Shown here: positions 19,031 to 27,413 of the stretch, in pieces
Numbering within the stretch: position 1 is the first letter of the stretch
Layout: every line of letters starts with the position of its first letter
Assembly (NCBI GenBank): GCA_016281085.1
Contig: JAEEHY010000174.1
Location: 1 to 34,881 of the forward strand
Reading direction: 5' to 3'
Length of the DNA: 34,881 bases
DNA from: Lachnospiraceae bacterium
GTDB lineage: Bacteria > Bacillota > Clostridia > Lachnospirales > Lachnospiraceae
Translations under genes and position numbers: made by a program
The notes under the pieces: generated by a model
Seen by the model: the letters and a program-made list of their open reading frames with translations, nothing else
Databases searched by the model: none
What the model was told of the DNA's origin: nothing

Positions 19031-19750
19031 ATGGCTAAATACACAGTTAAATCATTCTTTGAAGAGCTTAAGCCATACGTGATCCAGGATATGCAGCAGA
19101 CCGGGATACTGGCATCCTTAACGGCTGCACAGGCAAAGATCGAGAGCCGGTACGGTAACTCGAAATTGACGGTAGAATGCTCGAATCTATTTGGGATCAA
19201 GGGTAAGTACAACGGACAGTCAGGACGCTATCTTACCACAGAATACTATAACGGAGTCGCTAAAAAGGTCTATGCAGACTTTAGGAAGTATCCTTCCTGG
19301 GCTGAATCTATCGCGGATCATTCCGGGCTGTTTAACCGCCTTGCAAGGTATAAGAACCTTAGAGGGGAAACAGACTATGTTAAGGCCTGCAATAATGTTC
19401 AGGCTGACGGCTATGCGACTTCACCCGTCTATTCGACTACGCTCTTGCAGTGCATTAACCAGTACAAGTTGTATGAGTGGGATGCAGAAGCACTCGGGAG
19501 AACATCACAGAAACAGAAGATCCTTAAGATCGCAGACTACTATCCGACTCTTAAGATCGGAAGTACAGGGGAACACGTTCTTGCGTGGCAGAAGTTCCTT
19601 AACCTGTCCGGTTATCCTTGCGGCATAGAAGATGGGATATTCGGAAAAAATACTCGTCTTGCAGTAATTGACTACCAGGCCGCGCGTGGGCTTACGGCCG
19701 ACGGTGTTATAGGTCCTAAGACGTGGAACAGTTTACCGAAGGCGGCATAA
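19031..19750 (+). CDS. Endolysin: glucosaminidase-like domain plus C-terminal peptidoglycan-binding domain
   Basis: GILASLTAAQAKIESRYGNS...NLFGIKG...YSTTLLQCINQYKLYEWD and LKIGSTGEHVLAWQKFLNLSGYPCGIEDGIFGKNTRLAVIDYQAARGLTADGVIGPKTW. Confidence 0.9.
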   Translation: MAKYTVKSFFEELKPYVIQDMQQTGILASLTAAQAKIESRYGNSKLTVECSNLFGIKGKYNGQSGRYLTTEYYNGVAKKVYADFRKYPSWAESIADHSGLFNRLARYKNLRGETDYVKACNNVQADGYATSPVYSTTLLQCINQYKLYEWDAEALGRTSQKQKILKIADYYPTLKIGSTGEHVLAWQKFLNLSGYPCGIEDGIFGKNTRLAVIDYQAARGLTADGVIGPKTWNSLPKAA

Positions 19751-19762
19751 GGGAGAGATAAG

Positions 19763-19984
19763 ATGAAGAAGAAAGCTACTATAGATAAGAAAGAAGAAAA
19801 GCTGATGCGTACAACAGTGTGTAACCTGAATGTGCGCAAAGATCCTACAATAGAATCTGAAATAGTTGAGATCCTACCGGAAGGTTCAGAGGTTGAATGC
19901 CTCGGAGATCCCGTCACCGGTGAGGATGGAAATGAATATATCCAGGTACAGAATGGATATTGCCAAACACGCTATTTATCTTAA
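19763..19984 (+). CDS. Bacterial SH3-domain protein
   Basis: CNLNVRKDPTIESEIVEILPEGSEVECLG...YIQVQNGYCQTRYLS. Confidence 0.7.
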   Translation: MKKKATIDKKEEKLMRTTVCNLNVRKDPTIESEIVEILPEGSEVECLGDPVTGEDGNEYIQVQNGYCQTRYLS

Positions 19985-20008
19985 TTTCGTGTCTGCCTCC
20001 TTTTTTCA

Positions 20009-20042
20009 GGCTCCTCGGATTGCCACCGGGGAGCCGCTTTTT
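20009..20042 (+). terminator. Intrinsic terminator of the late operon
   Basis: ggctcctcgg (20009-20018) / ccggggagcc (20026-20035) followed by gcttttttta. Confidence 0.85.
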
Positions 20043-20045
20043 TAT

Positions 20046-20275
20046 TGTAACAATTCCTGTAACAATTATTTTTTAAGGAATTGTGAAAAAGGCTTGTAAA
20101 CCGCATAAACACTGGCTTTGAGGGTTGTAACAATTTTTGTAACAATTCCTGTAACAATTTTTGAATTGTTACAAGTCCTGTCAACAATCCGAAACAATTT
20201 GAAACAATTTTTTAAACTGATTGTTACACCAAAAATCCGCTTATTTCCTATGTTTTCTAAAAATCTGTAACAATT
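20046..20275. repeat. TGTAACAATT iteron-like repeat cluster
   Basis: Direct copies at 20046, 20058, 20126, 20138, 20150, 20266; inverted copies at 20164-20173 and 20220-20228 (9/10). Adjacent direct copies are spaced exactly 12 bp. Confidence 0.85.
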
Positions 20276-20414
20276 TAACAATTTTTTCCTATAGAGGGGC
20301 ATAGATAGAGAGGATAGAGAGTAAAAATACGCCCTGTTCGCCCTAATCGCGTATGGTCTATAACGCACGTGCGCGCGTGAGCAAAAATCAGTAAAAAATT
20401 TTATACTAAAAGCG

Positions 20415-20469
20415 TTGACAAGTCTAATCTATTAGACTATACTATGCATACAGTATAAAATATTAGACT
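20415..20469 (+). promoter_or_regulatory. Sigma-A-like promoter with palindromic operators
   Basis: TTGACA (20415-20420) -N17- TATACT (20438-20443); operator AGTCTAATCTATTAGACT at 20421-20438 and second imperfect copy agtataaaatattagact at 20452-20469. Confidence 0.75.
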
Positions 20470-20490
20470 AACAGAAAGGGGATACGGATT

Positions 20491-20670
20491 ATGGCAAAAA
20501 TGACAAAAGCACAGATCATTGAAAAGCTATCAGGGATGGGAGAAATGCACTTGGATATGATGAGCTGGAAAAAATCAGATCTGGAAAACTATTACAACAG
20601 GACTATGGAAGCAAGATCAATGAGTCTGGAAGAGTTGAGAGCAAAGCTAATCAGTGAAGGGAAGATGTAG
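20491..20670 (+). CDS. Small hypothetical protein (59 aa)
   Basis: Not in the ORF track; MAKMTKAQIIEKLSGMGEMHLDMMSWKKSDLENYYNRTMEARSMSLEELRAKLISEGKM; SD aaagggg; first gene after the promoter. Confidence 0.65.
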   Translation: MAKMTKAQIIEKLSGMGEMHLDMMSWKKSDLENYYNRTMEARSMSLEELRAKLISEGKM

Positions 20671-20682
20671 GAGGTAGGGACT

Positions 20683-20892
20683 ATGGCAAAGAGAAGAAAG
20701 AGCCTGTCAGAAAATGATATCAGAACGATCTTATCAGTATTTGAGTCAATCAATGAGAAGTGTCACTACAACTATGAAGAGCTTAATACTTTTATGGGAA
20801 GTATTACGATAGGTGAGATGCAGGATCTTAATAAGAAGCTGCTTAAGTGGTATGACACAGATCTTTATAACAAGCAGTACGAAGAGCCGTAA
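20683..20892 (+). CDS. Hypothetical protein
   Basis: 69 aa ORF with SD ggaggt. Confidence 0.55.
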   Translation: MAKRRKSLSENDIRTILSVFESINEKCHYNYEELNTFMGSITIGEMQDLNKKLLKWYDTDLYNKQYEEP

Positions 20893-20910
20893 GAAGGGAG
20901 GGCTACACGG

Positions 20911-21312
20911 ATGAAGAACAGAAAAACAGTCGCGGCATTGGTCGCAATGAACGCCTTACGGGGACGAATCACACCTGTCCCTACAGATATGGATGTATTT
21001 GAGGTTCTGGCTGAAATGCCGGAAATGGGCGGCATACACTTATCAGAATCAGCGCAGGAGATAGCAGCAAAGGCGCAGAGGATTGAAGATAGCAGGATAA
21101 CGTATCTTGCGGTGAACGTATCAGACGGGGATCTTATGATAACAATGCTGTGCGATATACCGGAAGAGCGGTTGACTAATGAAAATGAAATGCTGTCGCG
21201 TGATGGTTATGCGTTCGCGTATGTATATAACAATAATTCGCCCTGGTGCAGTGAGTACGGGGACGTATTTGTTGAGAAGCAGCCCGACGGATCTATAAGA
21301 AGGGTTGGCTAA
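20911..21312 (+). CDS. Hypothetical protein
   Basis: 133 aa ORF with SD gggagg. Confidence 0.6.
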   Translation: MKNRKTVAALVAMNALRGRITPVPTDMDVFEVLAEMPEMGGIHLSESAQEIAAKAQRIEDSRITYLAVNVSDGDLMITMLCDIPEERLTNENEMLSRDGYAFAYVYNNNSPWCSEYGDVFVEKQPDGSIRRVG

Positions 21313-21450
21313 AAACGCTTTCTGACTATGTCATATAAATCACTTCCCATGTGTAACACAACATCCGCTGTGCATCATGGGACAGTCCGGTAATAGCGGT
21401 GCGAGATTGTGGTTATCGGTCCTTTCTAAAAGAGTGTGGAGGATTAGAGC

Positions 21451-21756
21451 ATGAAAGAACCTATAAAAGTAATATCGTATGAATGCCCATATTGCGGATT
21501 TGAACGATACAACATACATGAAGTTGAGGAGCATATAAAGACCTGTGAATCGAATGATGAATTGCCACCAAAAGACTGTTCAAAGTGTGGACATCATTCC
21601 ACTTCTAAATCAAGAGAATGGTGCGGTCATGATAGAGGCCCACAAGTTTTATGCGATAGAATATGGCATCATTGCGATATACGCGGTAAAGATTGTGAAA
21701 AACGAGCAGGATATTATTGCAGTGAATTTTTTATTGAGAAGGAGGATCAGGCGTGA
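21451..21756 (+). CDS. Cys-rich (zinc-binding) hypothetical protein
   Basis: CPYCGFERYNIHEVEEHIKTC and CSKCGHHS...C...C pattern; SD ggagg. Confidence 0.55.
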   Translation: MKEPIKVISYECPYCGFERYNIHEVEEHIKTCESNDELPPKDCSKCGHHSTSKSREWCGHDRGPQVLCDRIWHHCDIRGKDCEKRAGYYCSEFFIEKEDQA

Positions 21757-21947
21757 AAAAGAGCTTAAGAGAGGCCCTTAACCGGGCAAAGCAGTTAAGT
21801 ATATCACATCCGGCCTGCAAGGTCTATGTGATGGATAAGCCGCGTTGTAGAAAGCCGCTTGTGCTTACAAATCAATGGTGCATAAAAGAGAGTATGTTTG
21901 AGGGTTATTACGGAGTAGCGACTTTTTTAAACGGAGAAAGAGGGTGA
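21753..21947 (+). CDS. Hypothetical protein
   Basis: 64 aa ORF overlapping previous stop; SD ggagg. Confidence 0.45.
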   Translation: MKKSLREALNRAKQLSISHPACKVYVMDKPRCRKPLVLTNQWCIKESMFEGYYGVATFLNGERG

Positions 21948-21953
21948 GCAGAA

Positions 21954-22196
21954 ATGATGAAATGCACAGTGTGTGGCGAGAGCTACACGGGAGAAGAGGT
22001 ATGCGAGTGGAGAAGTGACGGTGAGGCTTATTCACACCGGCCACTTATATGCCCGGACTGTTATGACAATATGAACAAGCAGCCGTTAGAAGCACAGTTC
22101 TCACAGCTCATACATCCTATGCCGTGCATACAGCCGGTGGATTATGAGATGTTAGATTATCTGGAAGGAAGGTGCCTGGGTGATGCGTATGACTAA
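21954..22196 (+). CDS. Small zinc-ribbon-like protein
   Basis: CTVCGESYTGEEVCEW...CPDCYDN. Confidence 0.5.
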   Translation: MMKCTVCGESYTGEEVCEWRSDGEAYSHRPLICPDCYDNMNKQPLEAQFSQLIHPMPCIQPVDYEMLDYLEGRCLGDAYD

Positions 22197-22833
22197 GGCA
22201 AGGGCTTTTCTGTATATCCTTACGTCCGTGGTAATCACTCTTACAGCGCATGAGGTATACGCGGAAGAGCCGGAACCGGAAAAGCCTATGCCAATAATCA
22301 TAATGCATGATAGGCCGGTTAAGCCTAAGATCGAGGTAGAAGTGACAGAATATGTACTGGAACCTGTAGAGGAAGATCCGGTGATACCTGATATCGAAGA
22401 AACGTATATATCCGCGGAGGCTTATGCCGCTTGTGAGAAGTATGGAGCTGCTTACGGTATCCCGCCAGAGCTGCTTATGGCAATGATCGAAACGGAATCA
22501 GAGGGCAAGGCAAACGCGTATAACCATAGTTCAGCGTCAGGGCTTATGCAGGTATCTGTTAAATGGCATGAGGATCGGATGATACGGCTGGGTATAACCA
22601 ATGTGTTTGACACGGATCAGAATATCCATCTTGCATCCGACTATATAGCAGAGCTTAAGGATCAGTGTGGCGATATGGAGCTGGTGCTTATGACCTACAA
22701 TATGGGATACAATAAAGCCGTTAAGTTTTACCAGCAGGGCAAGGTCAGCAGGTATGCAAAAGATATCATAAACCGCGCGGAAGAGCTTGAAAAGCTACAC
22801 GAAGCACTGTATAATAAAGGTGTCGTGGAATGA
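22183..22833 (+). CDS. Secreted lytic transglycosylase-like protein
   Basis: N-terminal signal/TM-like segment (MRMTKARAFLYILTSVVITLTAHEVYA) and SLT core ELLMAMIETESEGKANAYNHSSASGLMQVSVKWH...LVLMTYNMG. Confidence 0.8.
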   Translation: MRMTKARAFLYILTSVVITLTAHEVYAEEPEPEKPMPIIIMHDRPVKPKIEVEVTEYVLEPVEEDPVIPDIEETYISAEAYAACEKYGAAYGIPPELLMAMIETESEGKANAYNHSSASGLMQVSVKWHEDRMIRLGITNVFDTDQNIHLASDYIAELKDQCGDMELVLMTYNMGYNKAVKFYQQGKVSRYAKDIINRAEELEKLHEALYNKGVVE

Positions 22834-22892
22834 TTCCTTGTTTTTACAACATTTTGTTCTTTTTCATGTTAGTAGCATTATCCTCAAAGAGA

Positions 22893-22922
22893 ATAGCACC
22901 CACTCAGGGTGCTATCTTTTTT
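22893..22922 (+). terminator. Intrinsic terminator between convergent transglycosylase and recombinase genes
   Basis: atagcaccc (22893-22901) / gggtgctat (22907-22915) followed by ctttttttat. Confidence 0.85.
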
Positions 22923-24543
22923 ATCGTATGTATGTAATTGCGAAAGCTGCATAATCCTTAAGAATTATGGGGCTTTGAGGGGTGTTCGTATGGACACCCC
23001 TCAGTGAAGCATTGCAAACAGGATGCGAACACTTCACTGGTACACTATTATCTAATTCTTTGAGGGTAACGGCTCTTTTACCACCGGGGCCGCCTGGATC
23101 ATTCGACACATTGAATACAATTTTTATTTCCTTATCGGTTACGAATACCGAATTAACAAAAGTTTCTATCAGCCGCACATCACATTTTATATCCCCTACT
23201 TTGTTATCCCGGAATTGTTCAAGGAAGAAAAGTATATGATCCTTAGTCAGCTTAAGTATGGGCTGTAATTCAGTATCGGCAATAAGCAGGTTCAGCTTAT
23301 CACGTTCGGCATTCAGAGCTTCTATACGTGGTGTTATGGCTTCTACCGCTATACCGCGTTCTATTGCGTCTATAAGGCGTTGCATACGCGCGTCTATATC
23401 CTTAAGCTGTTCATTCAGTCTGTTAAGTTCCTGTGAGTTGTCGTGCTCGTCAAGGTACAGCTTATAAACGCTATCGGCTATCTGGTTAAGCAGTTCGGGA
23501 TCAGCCAGCAGTTTATGTACCTCATCCAGTACCACATCTTCTACATAGTTCTTACGGACGTTATGTGCGTCACACTTCTTATGAAGATGATTTTGACAGC
23601 CGTAGTAGCAGAATTTCTTGCCGGACTTCCCGAACCCTGATACGCCGACCATAGGAGCACCGCACTTACCACAGAAGATCTTACCGGTTAACAGGTATTC
23701 CTCACGAGTCCACGTAGATACCGGCCTACGCTTATTTACCTGTAGCTTTTCCTGTACCTTATCAAACAATTCCTTATCAATGATCTCAGGCATACCGCCC
23801 TCATCAAAAATATCGTTCTCAGAATCGTGATATGTATACACCCCGTAGTACCTGGGATTGGATAGGATACGGGGCAGACTGTTTTTTGTGAAGGGCTTTT
23901 TAAATTCGGTCTGGTATCCTTTTTCGTTAAGATACCGCATAAGATCAAAGAGAGAACAGCCGGAAGCATACTTTTCAAATATGAGCTTCACGGTAGGAGC
24001 GGTATCAGGGTTGATCTCATATTTCTTTGTTTCCTTATTGACCTTGTATCCTAAAGGGCATACACCACCAACGGCCTGATGCTTTGTTGCGGCATTAAGC
24101 CTACCACGCTTGACATTTTGGGAGAGCTGCAAGCTGTAGTATTCGGCCATACCCTCAAAGAGACTTTCGAGTATAACAGCCTCCGGTCCTTGTGGCATGT
24201 TCTCGGCAACATACTCTATGTGTACGCCATTCTTTTTGCACTTGTACTTGTTAAAGGTCAACTCTTCACGGTTGCGTCCGAAACGGTCAGTTTTCCATAC
24301 TATGATTATGCTAAATTGCTTTTTGGCGGTATCCGATAACATTTGCTGGAATGCCGCACGGTTGTCATTGCGTCCGGTCATTGCCCTGTCTATGTATTCA
24401 TGCACGATAGTATATCCGTGATCCTTTGCGTACTTCTTGGCTGCTGCAAGTTGCCCCTCAATGGATTGATCTGTTTGAGCGTGTGAGCTGTACCGCGCAT
24501 ATACCACAGCATTCTTTGATATATCCCTGTCATGTGTACTCAT
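22921..24543 (-). CDS. Large serine recombinase / phage integrase
   Basis: N-terminal resolvase domain (VVYARYSSHAQTDQSIEGQL...WKTDRFGRN), recombinase domain, zinc ribbon (CGKCGAPMVGVSG...CYYGCQNH...KCDA), coiled coil. Confidence 0.95.
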   Translation of the reverse strand: MSTHDRDISKNAVVYARYSSHAQTDQSIEGQLAAAKKYAKDHGYTIVHEYIDRAMTGRNDNRAAFQQMLSDTAKKQFSIIIVWKTDRFGRNREELTFNKYKCKKNGVHIEYVAENMPQGPEAVILESLFEGMAEYYSLQLSQNVKRGRLNAATKHQAVGGVCPLGYKVNKETKKYEINPDTAPTVKLIFEKYASGCSLFDLMRYLNEKGYQTEFKKPFTKNSLPRILSNPRYYGVYTYHDSENDIFDEGGMPEIIDKELFDKVQEKLQVNKRRPVSTWTREEYLLTGKIFCGKCGAPMVGVSGFGKSGKKFCYYGCQNHLHKKCDAHNVRKNYVEDVVLDEVHKLLADPELLNQIADSVYKLYLDEHDNSQELNRLNEQLKDIDARMQRLIDAIERGIAVEAITPRIEALNAERDKLNLLIADTELQPILKLTKDHILFFLEQFRDNKVGDIKCDVRLIETFVNSVFVTDKEIKIVFNVSNDPGGPGGKRAVTLKELDNSVPVKCSHPVCNASLRGVHTNTPQSPIILKDYAAFAITYIR

Positions 24544-24561
24544 AATAGATGACCCTCCCCG

Positions 24562-25032
24562 CTACACGGCGTGTGATGCGGTATTTCTTTTTTCTTGTGG
24601 TTCATACATAGATAGCTTAAATTTGATAAAACTAATTACTTCCTGTTGATCCTCATACGTGAGCTTATTGTATAATTTAAGTACCAAAGGCATTTCAGAT
24701 CTTACGTCATTATCAGTGATCTTTTGAAGGTTTATGGTTTTTTCGACATCCCCATTGAAGTGATCCAGAGCAGCACCGGCATGATCGGCTATCAGATCCC
24801 CGTCACTATAATCAGTCGGGTCGTTAGTTTCACCTAAGAGATAATCCATAGTCGTATTTAATCTTTCAGTCAGCAGCTTTAAGTATTTTGAGCTGGGCGT
24901 TTTAGCCCTATCCCTTTTCCATGCCGATATGGTCCCCTTCTTGATCCCTAACTTTTCCTCTGCTTCCTTGGAGCATACCTGTGTTATGCCGCGTTCGTGG
25001 CATAATTTTTCAAAATTTTCATAGAATCCCAT
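24562..25032 (-). CDS. XRE-family phage repressor
   Basis: HTH: ITQVCSKEAEEKLGIKKGTISAWKRDRAKTPSSKYLKLLTERLNTTMDYLLGE; divergent from the early operon. Confidence 0.85.
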   Translation of the reverse strand: MGFYENFEKLCHERGITQVCSKEAEEKLGIKKGTISAWKRDRAKTPSSKYLKLLTERLNTTMDYLLGETNDPTDYSDGDLIADHAGAALDHFNGDVEKTINLQKITDNDVRSEMPLVLKLYNKLTYEDQQEVISFIKFKLSMYEPQEKRNTASHAV

Positions 25033-25054
25033 AATAAGTCCCCCCTAAAAGAAT

Positions 25055-25134
25055 AGTATAAAAAATTTGACTTTTTATATTGACAGTCTAAATGATTGGA
25101 CTTATAATAGGGTCACAGTCAAATATTTTAGACT
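25055..25134. promoter_or_regulatory. Divergent control region with three 18-bp operators and early promoter
   Basis: AGTATAAAAAATTTGACT (25055-25072), AGTCTAAATGATTGGACT (25085-25102), AGTCAAATATTTTAGACT (25117-25134); + strand promoter TTGACA (25080-25085) -N17- TATAAT (25103-25108). Confidence 0.8.
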
Positions 25135-25252
25135 ATCAAAAACACACACCTATCGAAAATCCGGTAGGTCAAAAAATGATATAGGTTTAGGCAAAAACAG
25201 TATATCACGATAGTATAAAATTTTCAACTGAAAATAAGGGAAGGAGGCCGAT

Positions 25253-25489
25253 ATGTTGCAGTTCAACGAGGATTGGACGGCTGACGTTGTAGGACGGATG
25301 CACAAGTACAAAATATCCAATGATGCACTTGCTGACGAAGCTGAGTACACACCCGGATACACGTCAATGGTTCTGAATGGCCGGAAAGAATTTTCATCTG
25401 ATAAGGCTAAAGAGGAGACAAAGACGAAGATCCTGGAAGCACTTGACCGTCTTATAGCAAAACGGGAGGAGGGCGATAGTGATGCTTGA
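25253..25489 (+). CDS. Small HTH (Cro-like) regulator
   Basis: First + strand gene of early operon; ALADEAEYTPGYTSMVLNGRKEFSS looks like an HTH. Confidence 0.6.
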   Translation: MLQFNEDWTADVVGRMHKYKISNDALADEAEYTPGYTSMVLNGRKEFSSDKAKEETKTKILEALDRLIAKREEGDSDA

Positions 25490-25631
25490 AATTGAGGCCA
25501 CAGCAAAACAGAGCTTATCACGTAGCTTTTTAGCAGCTATCCAATCGTACTACGCTAATCCGCTTAATGCGGAAAAATTCAAAGAGTGGCAGAATACGCA
25601 CAAAAAGGAGGAAGAAACGAACAATGGCTAA
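25482..25631 (+). CDS. Small hypothetical protein (49 aa)
   Basis: Not in ORF track; MLEIEATAKQSLSRSFLAAIQSYYANPLNAEKFKEWQNTHKKEEETNNG; SD ggaggag. Confidence 0.5.
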   Translation: MLEIEATAKQSLSRSFLAAIQSYYANPLNAEKFKEWQNTHKKEEETNNG

Positions 25632-26178
25632 AGCAGATATGACAATTCAGGTTCAGATCAGTGCGCCGGACTTAGTAGCAGCTATCACAGCTTTAACAGA
25701 CGCTATCGCTGGAAGCAAAGTAGAGCCTACAGCACCGGCAGTCAAGATTGAACAGGTACAGGCGGTACCGCAGCAGGATATAATGCCCGCACCGGTAGTT
25801 GAGGCACCACAGCCCGCAGCCGCAGTACCCACAACACCAACACCCGCACCAGTACAGCAAGCACAGCCCGCGCCCGCACCAGTACAGCAGGTGGTACCGA
25901 CAGCGGCACCAGTACAGCAGGCACAGCCCGCACCAGTACAGCAGGCACAGCCCGCACCGGTTCAGACAGCAGCGGCACCTGCTACACCGACCGCACCGGC
26001 TCTTACGCTTGACGCTATCAGCGCAGCAGGGGCACAGCTTATCCAGGACAATCCCGATAATATGCAGAAGATCTTAGGGCTTTTACCTAAGTACAACGTT
26101 CCCGCTATCAATCTCATAAAGCCCGAACAGTTTGAGGCTGTGGCAGCAGATCTGAGAGCGTTAGGAGCGAAGATATGA
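25624..26178 (+). CDS. Early phage protein with Pro/Ala/Gln repeat linker
   Basis: ORF 25567-26178; SD AAGGAGG favours ATG 25624; PAPVQQAQ repeats between short N- and C-terminal domains. Confidence 0.65.
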   Translation: MAKADMTIQVQISAPDLVAAITALTDAIAGSKVEPTAPAVKIEQVQAVPQQDIMPAPVVEAPQPAAAVPTTPTPAPVQQAQPAPAPVQQVVPTAAPVQQAQPAPVQQAQPAPVQTAAAPATPTAPALTLDAISAAGAQLIQDNPDNMQKILGLLPKYNVPAINLIKPEQFEAVAADLRALGAKI

Positions 26179-27413
26179 GCGCGACAGGACACGCCCTGTT
26201 ATCCTCATCATCATCTCACAGATGGCTAAATTGTACGCCAGCACCACGGTTCGAGGCACAGTTTGAAAGCGGCGAGACAAGTGTATATGCGAAGGAAGGG
26301 ACGTTAGCCCATTCGATATGTGAGGAAGTTGCAAATTATAATTTTCACAAGATCGACAAGCGGACGTTCAACAACCGGATGAAGAAGCTGAGACAGGATG
26401 AGCTTTACAAAGAAGAGATGGAAAAGACAGCAGAGTTTTACGGCAATTATCTTTTCCAGAAATATCTTTCCTTTGAACAGAAGCCATTTACCGTGCAAGA
26501 GGATATGGTTGATCTTAGGGACTGGGTACCGGAAGGGTTTGGTACTTGTGACTCAATCATAATCGGTTCCGGTAAGATCCATATAACGGATTACAAGCAC
26601 GGCAAAGGCGTTCAGGTATCAGCAGTAAACAATCCGCAGATGCGTCTGTATGCGCTTGGAGCACTTAAGAAGTATATGCCGATATACGGCGATACCATTA
26701 AGACCGTTTCAATGGCGATAGTACAGCCCAGGATATCAGAGGACGTAGAAGAGGAAGAGCTGACAGTAGAAGAGCTGCTTGCGTGGGGTGACAACATCAA
26801 GCCTATAGCTGAGAAAGCATACAAAGGCGAAGGTGAGTTTAATCCCGGATCGTGGTGTAAGTTCTGTAAGGCAAAGGGTGTATGTAAGGCAAGAACAGAG
26901 AATGCTACAGCCTTAGAGGATTTCAAGGACGCAGTTATCTTAGGGAAGCTGGAAGGTGAGGAAAAGACTAAGGCCGCTACAGAGAAGCTGCTTACCGGAT
27001 CTGACAAGATCCTTACGGATGAAGAGGTTGCGGATCTGTTAGAGAGAGGTAAGTACTTAGTCGAGTGGTACAACGACCTACAGGAATATGCATTACAGGC
27101 AATCCTTGACGGTCATATCATACCGGGCTTTAAGGTTGTCGCGGGCAAGTCTAACCGTGCATGGTCTGATGAGGATGCAGCGTTTAAGGCTATCGTTGCC
27201 AGCGGAATTGAAGAAACAATGCTTTATGAGCGCAAAGCCAAAACCTTATCACAGCTTGAAAAGATGATCGGCAAAAAAGACTTTGAAGCTATGGTGGGAC
27301 AGTTCATCACGAAGCCTATGGACAAGCCTACACTAACCGGAAGCGACGACAGCAGGCCGGACTATAGTGAGGCAAAGAAGGATTTTGAAGGGGTGGTTGA
27401 GAATGCTGTATAG
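26175..27413 (+). CDS. DUF2800-like protein (PD-(D/E)XK nuclease-like)
   Basis: GHALLSSSSSHRWLNCTPAPRFEA...EGTLAHSICE... and GTCDSIIIGSGKIHITDYKHGKGVQVSAVNNPQMRLYALGA. Confidence 0.85.
   Translation: MSATGHALLSSSSSHRWLNCTPAPRFEAQFESGETSVYAKEGTLAHSICEEVANYNFHKIDKRTFNNRMKKLRQDELYKEEMEKTAEFYGNYLFQKYLSFEQKPFTVQEDMVDLRDWVPEGFGTCDSIIIGSGKIHITDYKHGKGVQVSAVNNPQMRLYALGALKKYMPIYGDTIKTVSMAIVQPRISEDVEEEELTVEELLAWGDNIKPIAEKAYKGEGEFNPGSWCKFCKAKGVCKARTENATALEDFKDAVILGKLEGEEKTKAATEKLLTGSDKILTDEEVADLLERGKYLVEWYNDLQEYALQAILDGHIIPGFKVVAGKSNRAWSDEDAAFKAIVASGIEETMLYERKAKTLSQLEKMIGKKDFEAMVGQFITKPMDKPTLTGSDDSRPDYSEAKKDFEGVVENAV

Noticed and set aside
20046-20275. Possible CRISPR array
   Set aside because: Repeat is only 10 bp with 2-bp gaps or irregular gaps and inverted copies; no unique spacers of uniform length and no cas genes.
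22982-24421. Multiple + strand ORFs opposite the serine recombinase
   Set aside because: The minus-strand frame encodes a full-length recognisable recombinase; the + strand ORFs are spurious.
25799-26077. Alternative-frame His/Arg/Gln-rich ORF within the PAPVQQ region, and the antisense Val/Ala-rich ORF 25742-25978
   Set aside because: Both are frame shadows of the repetitive linker in the 25624-26178 gene.
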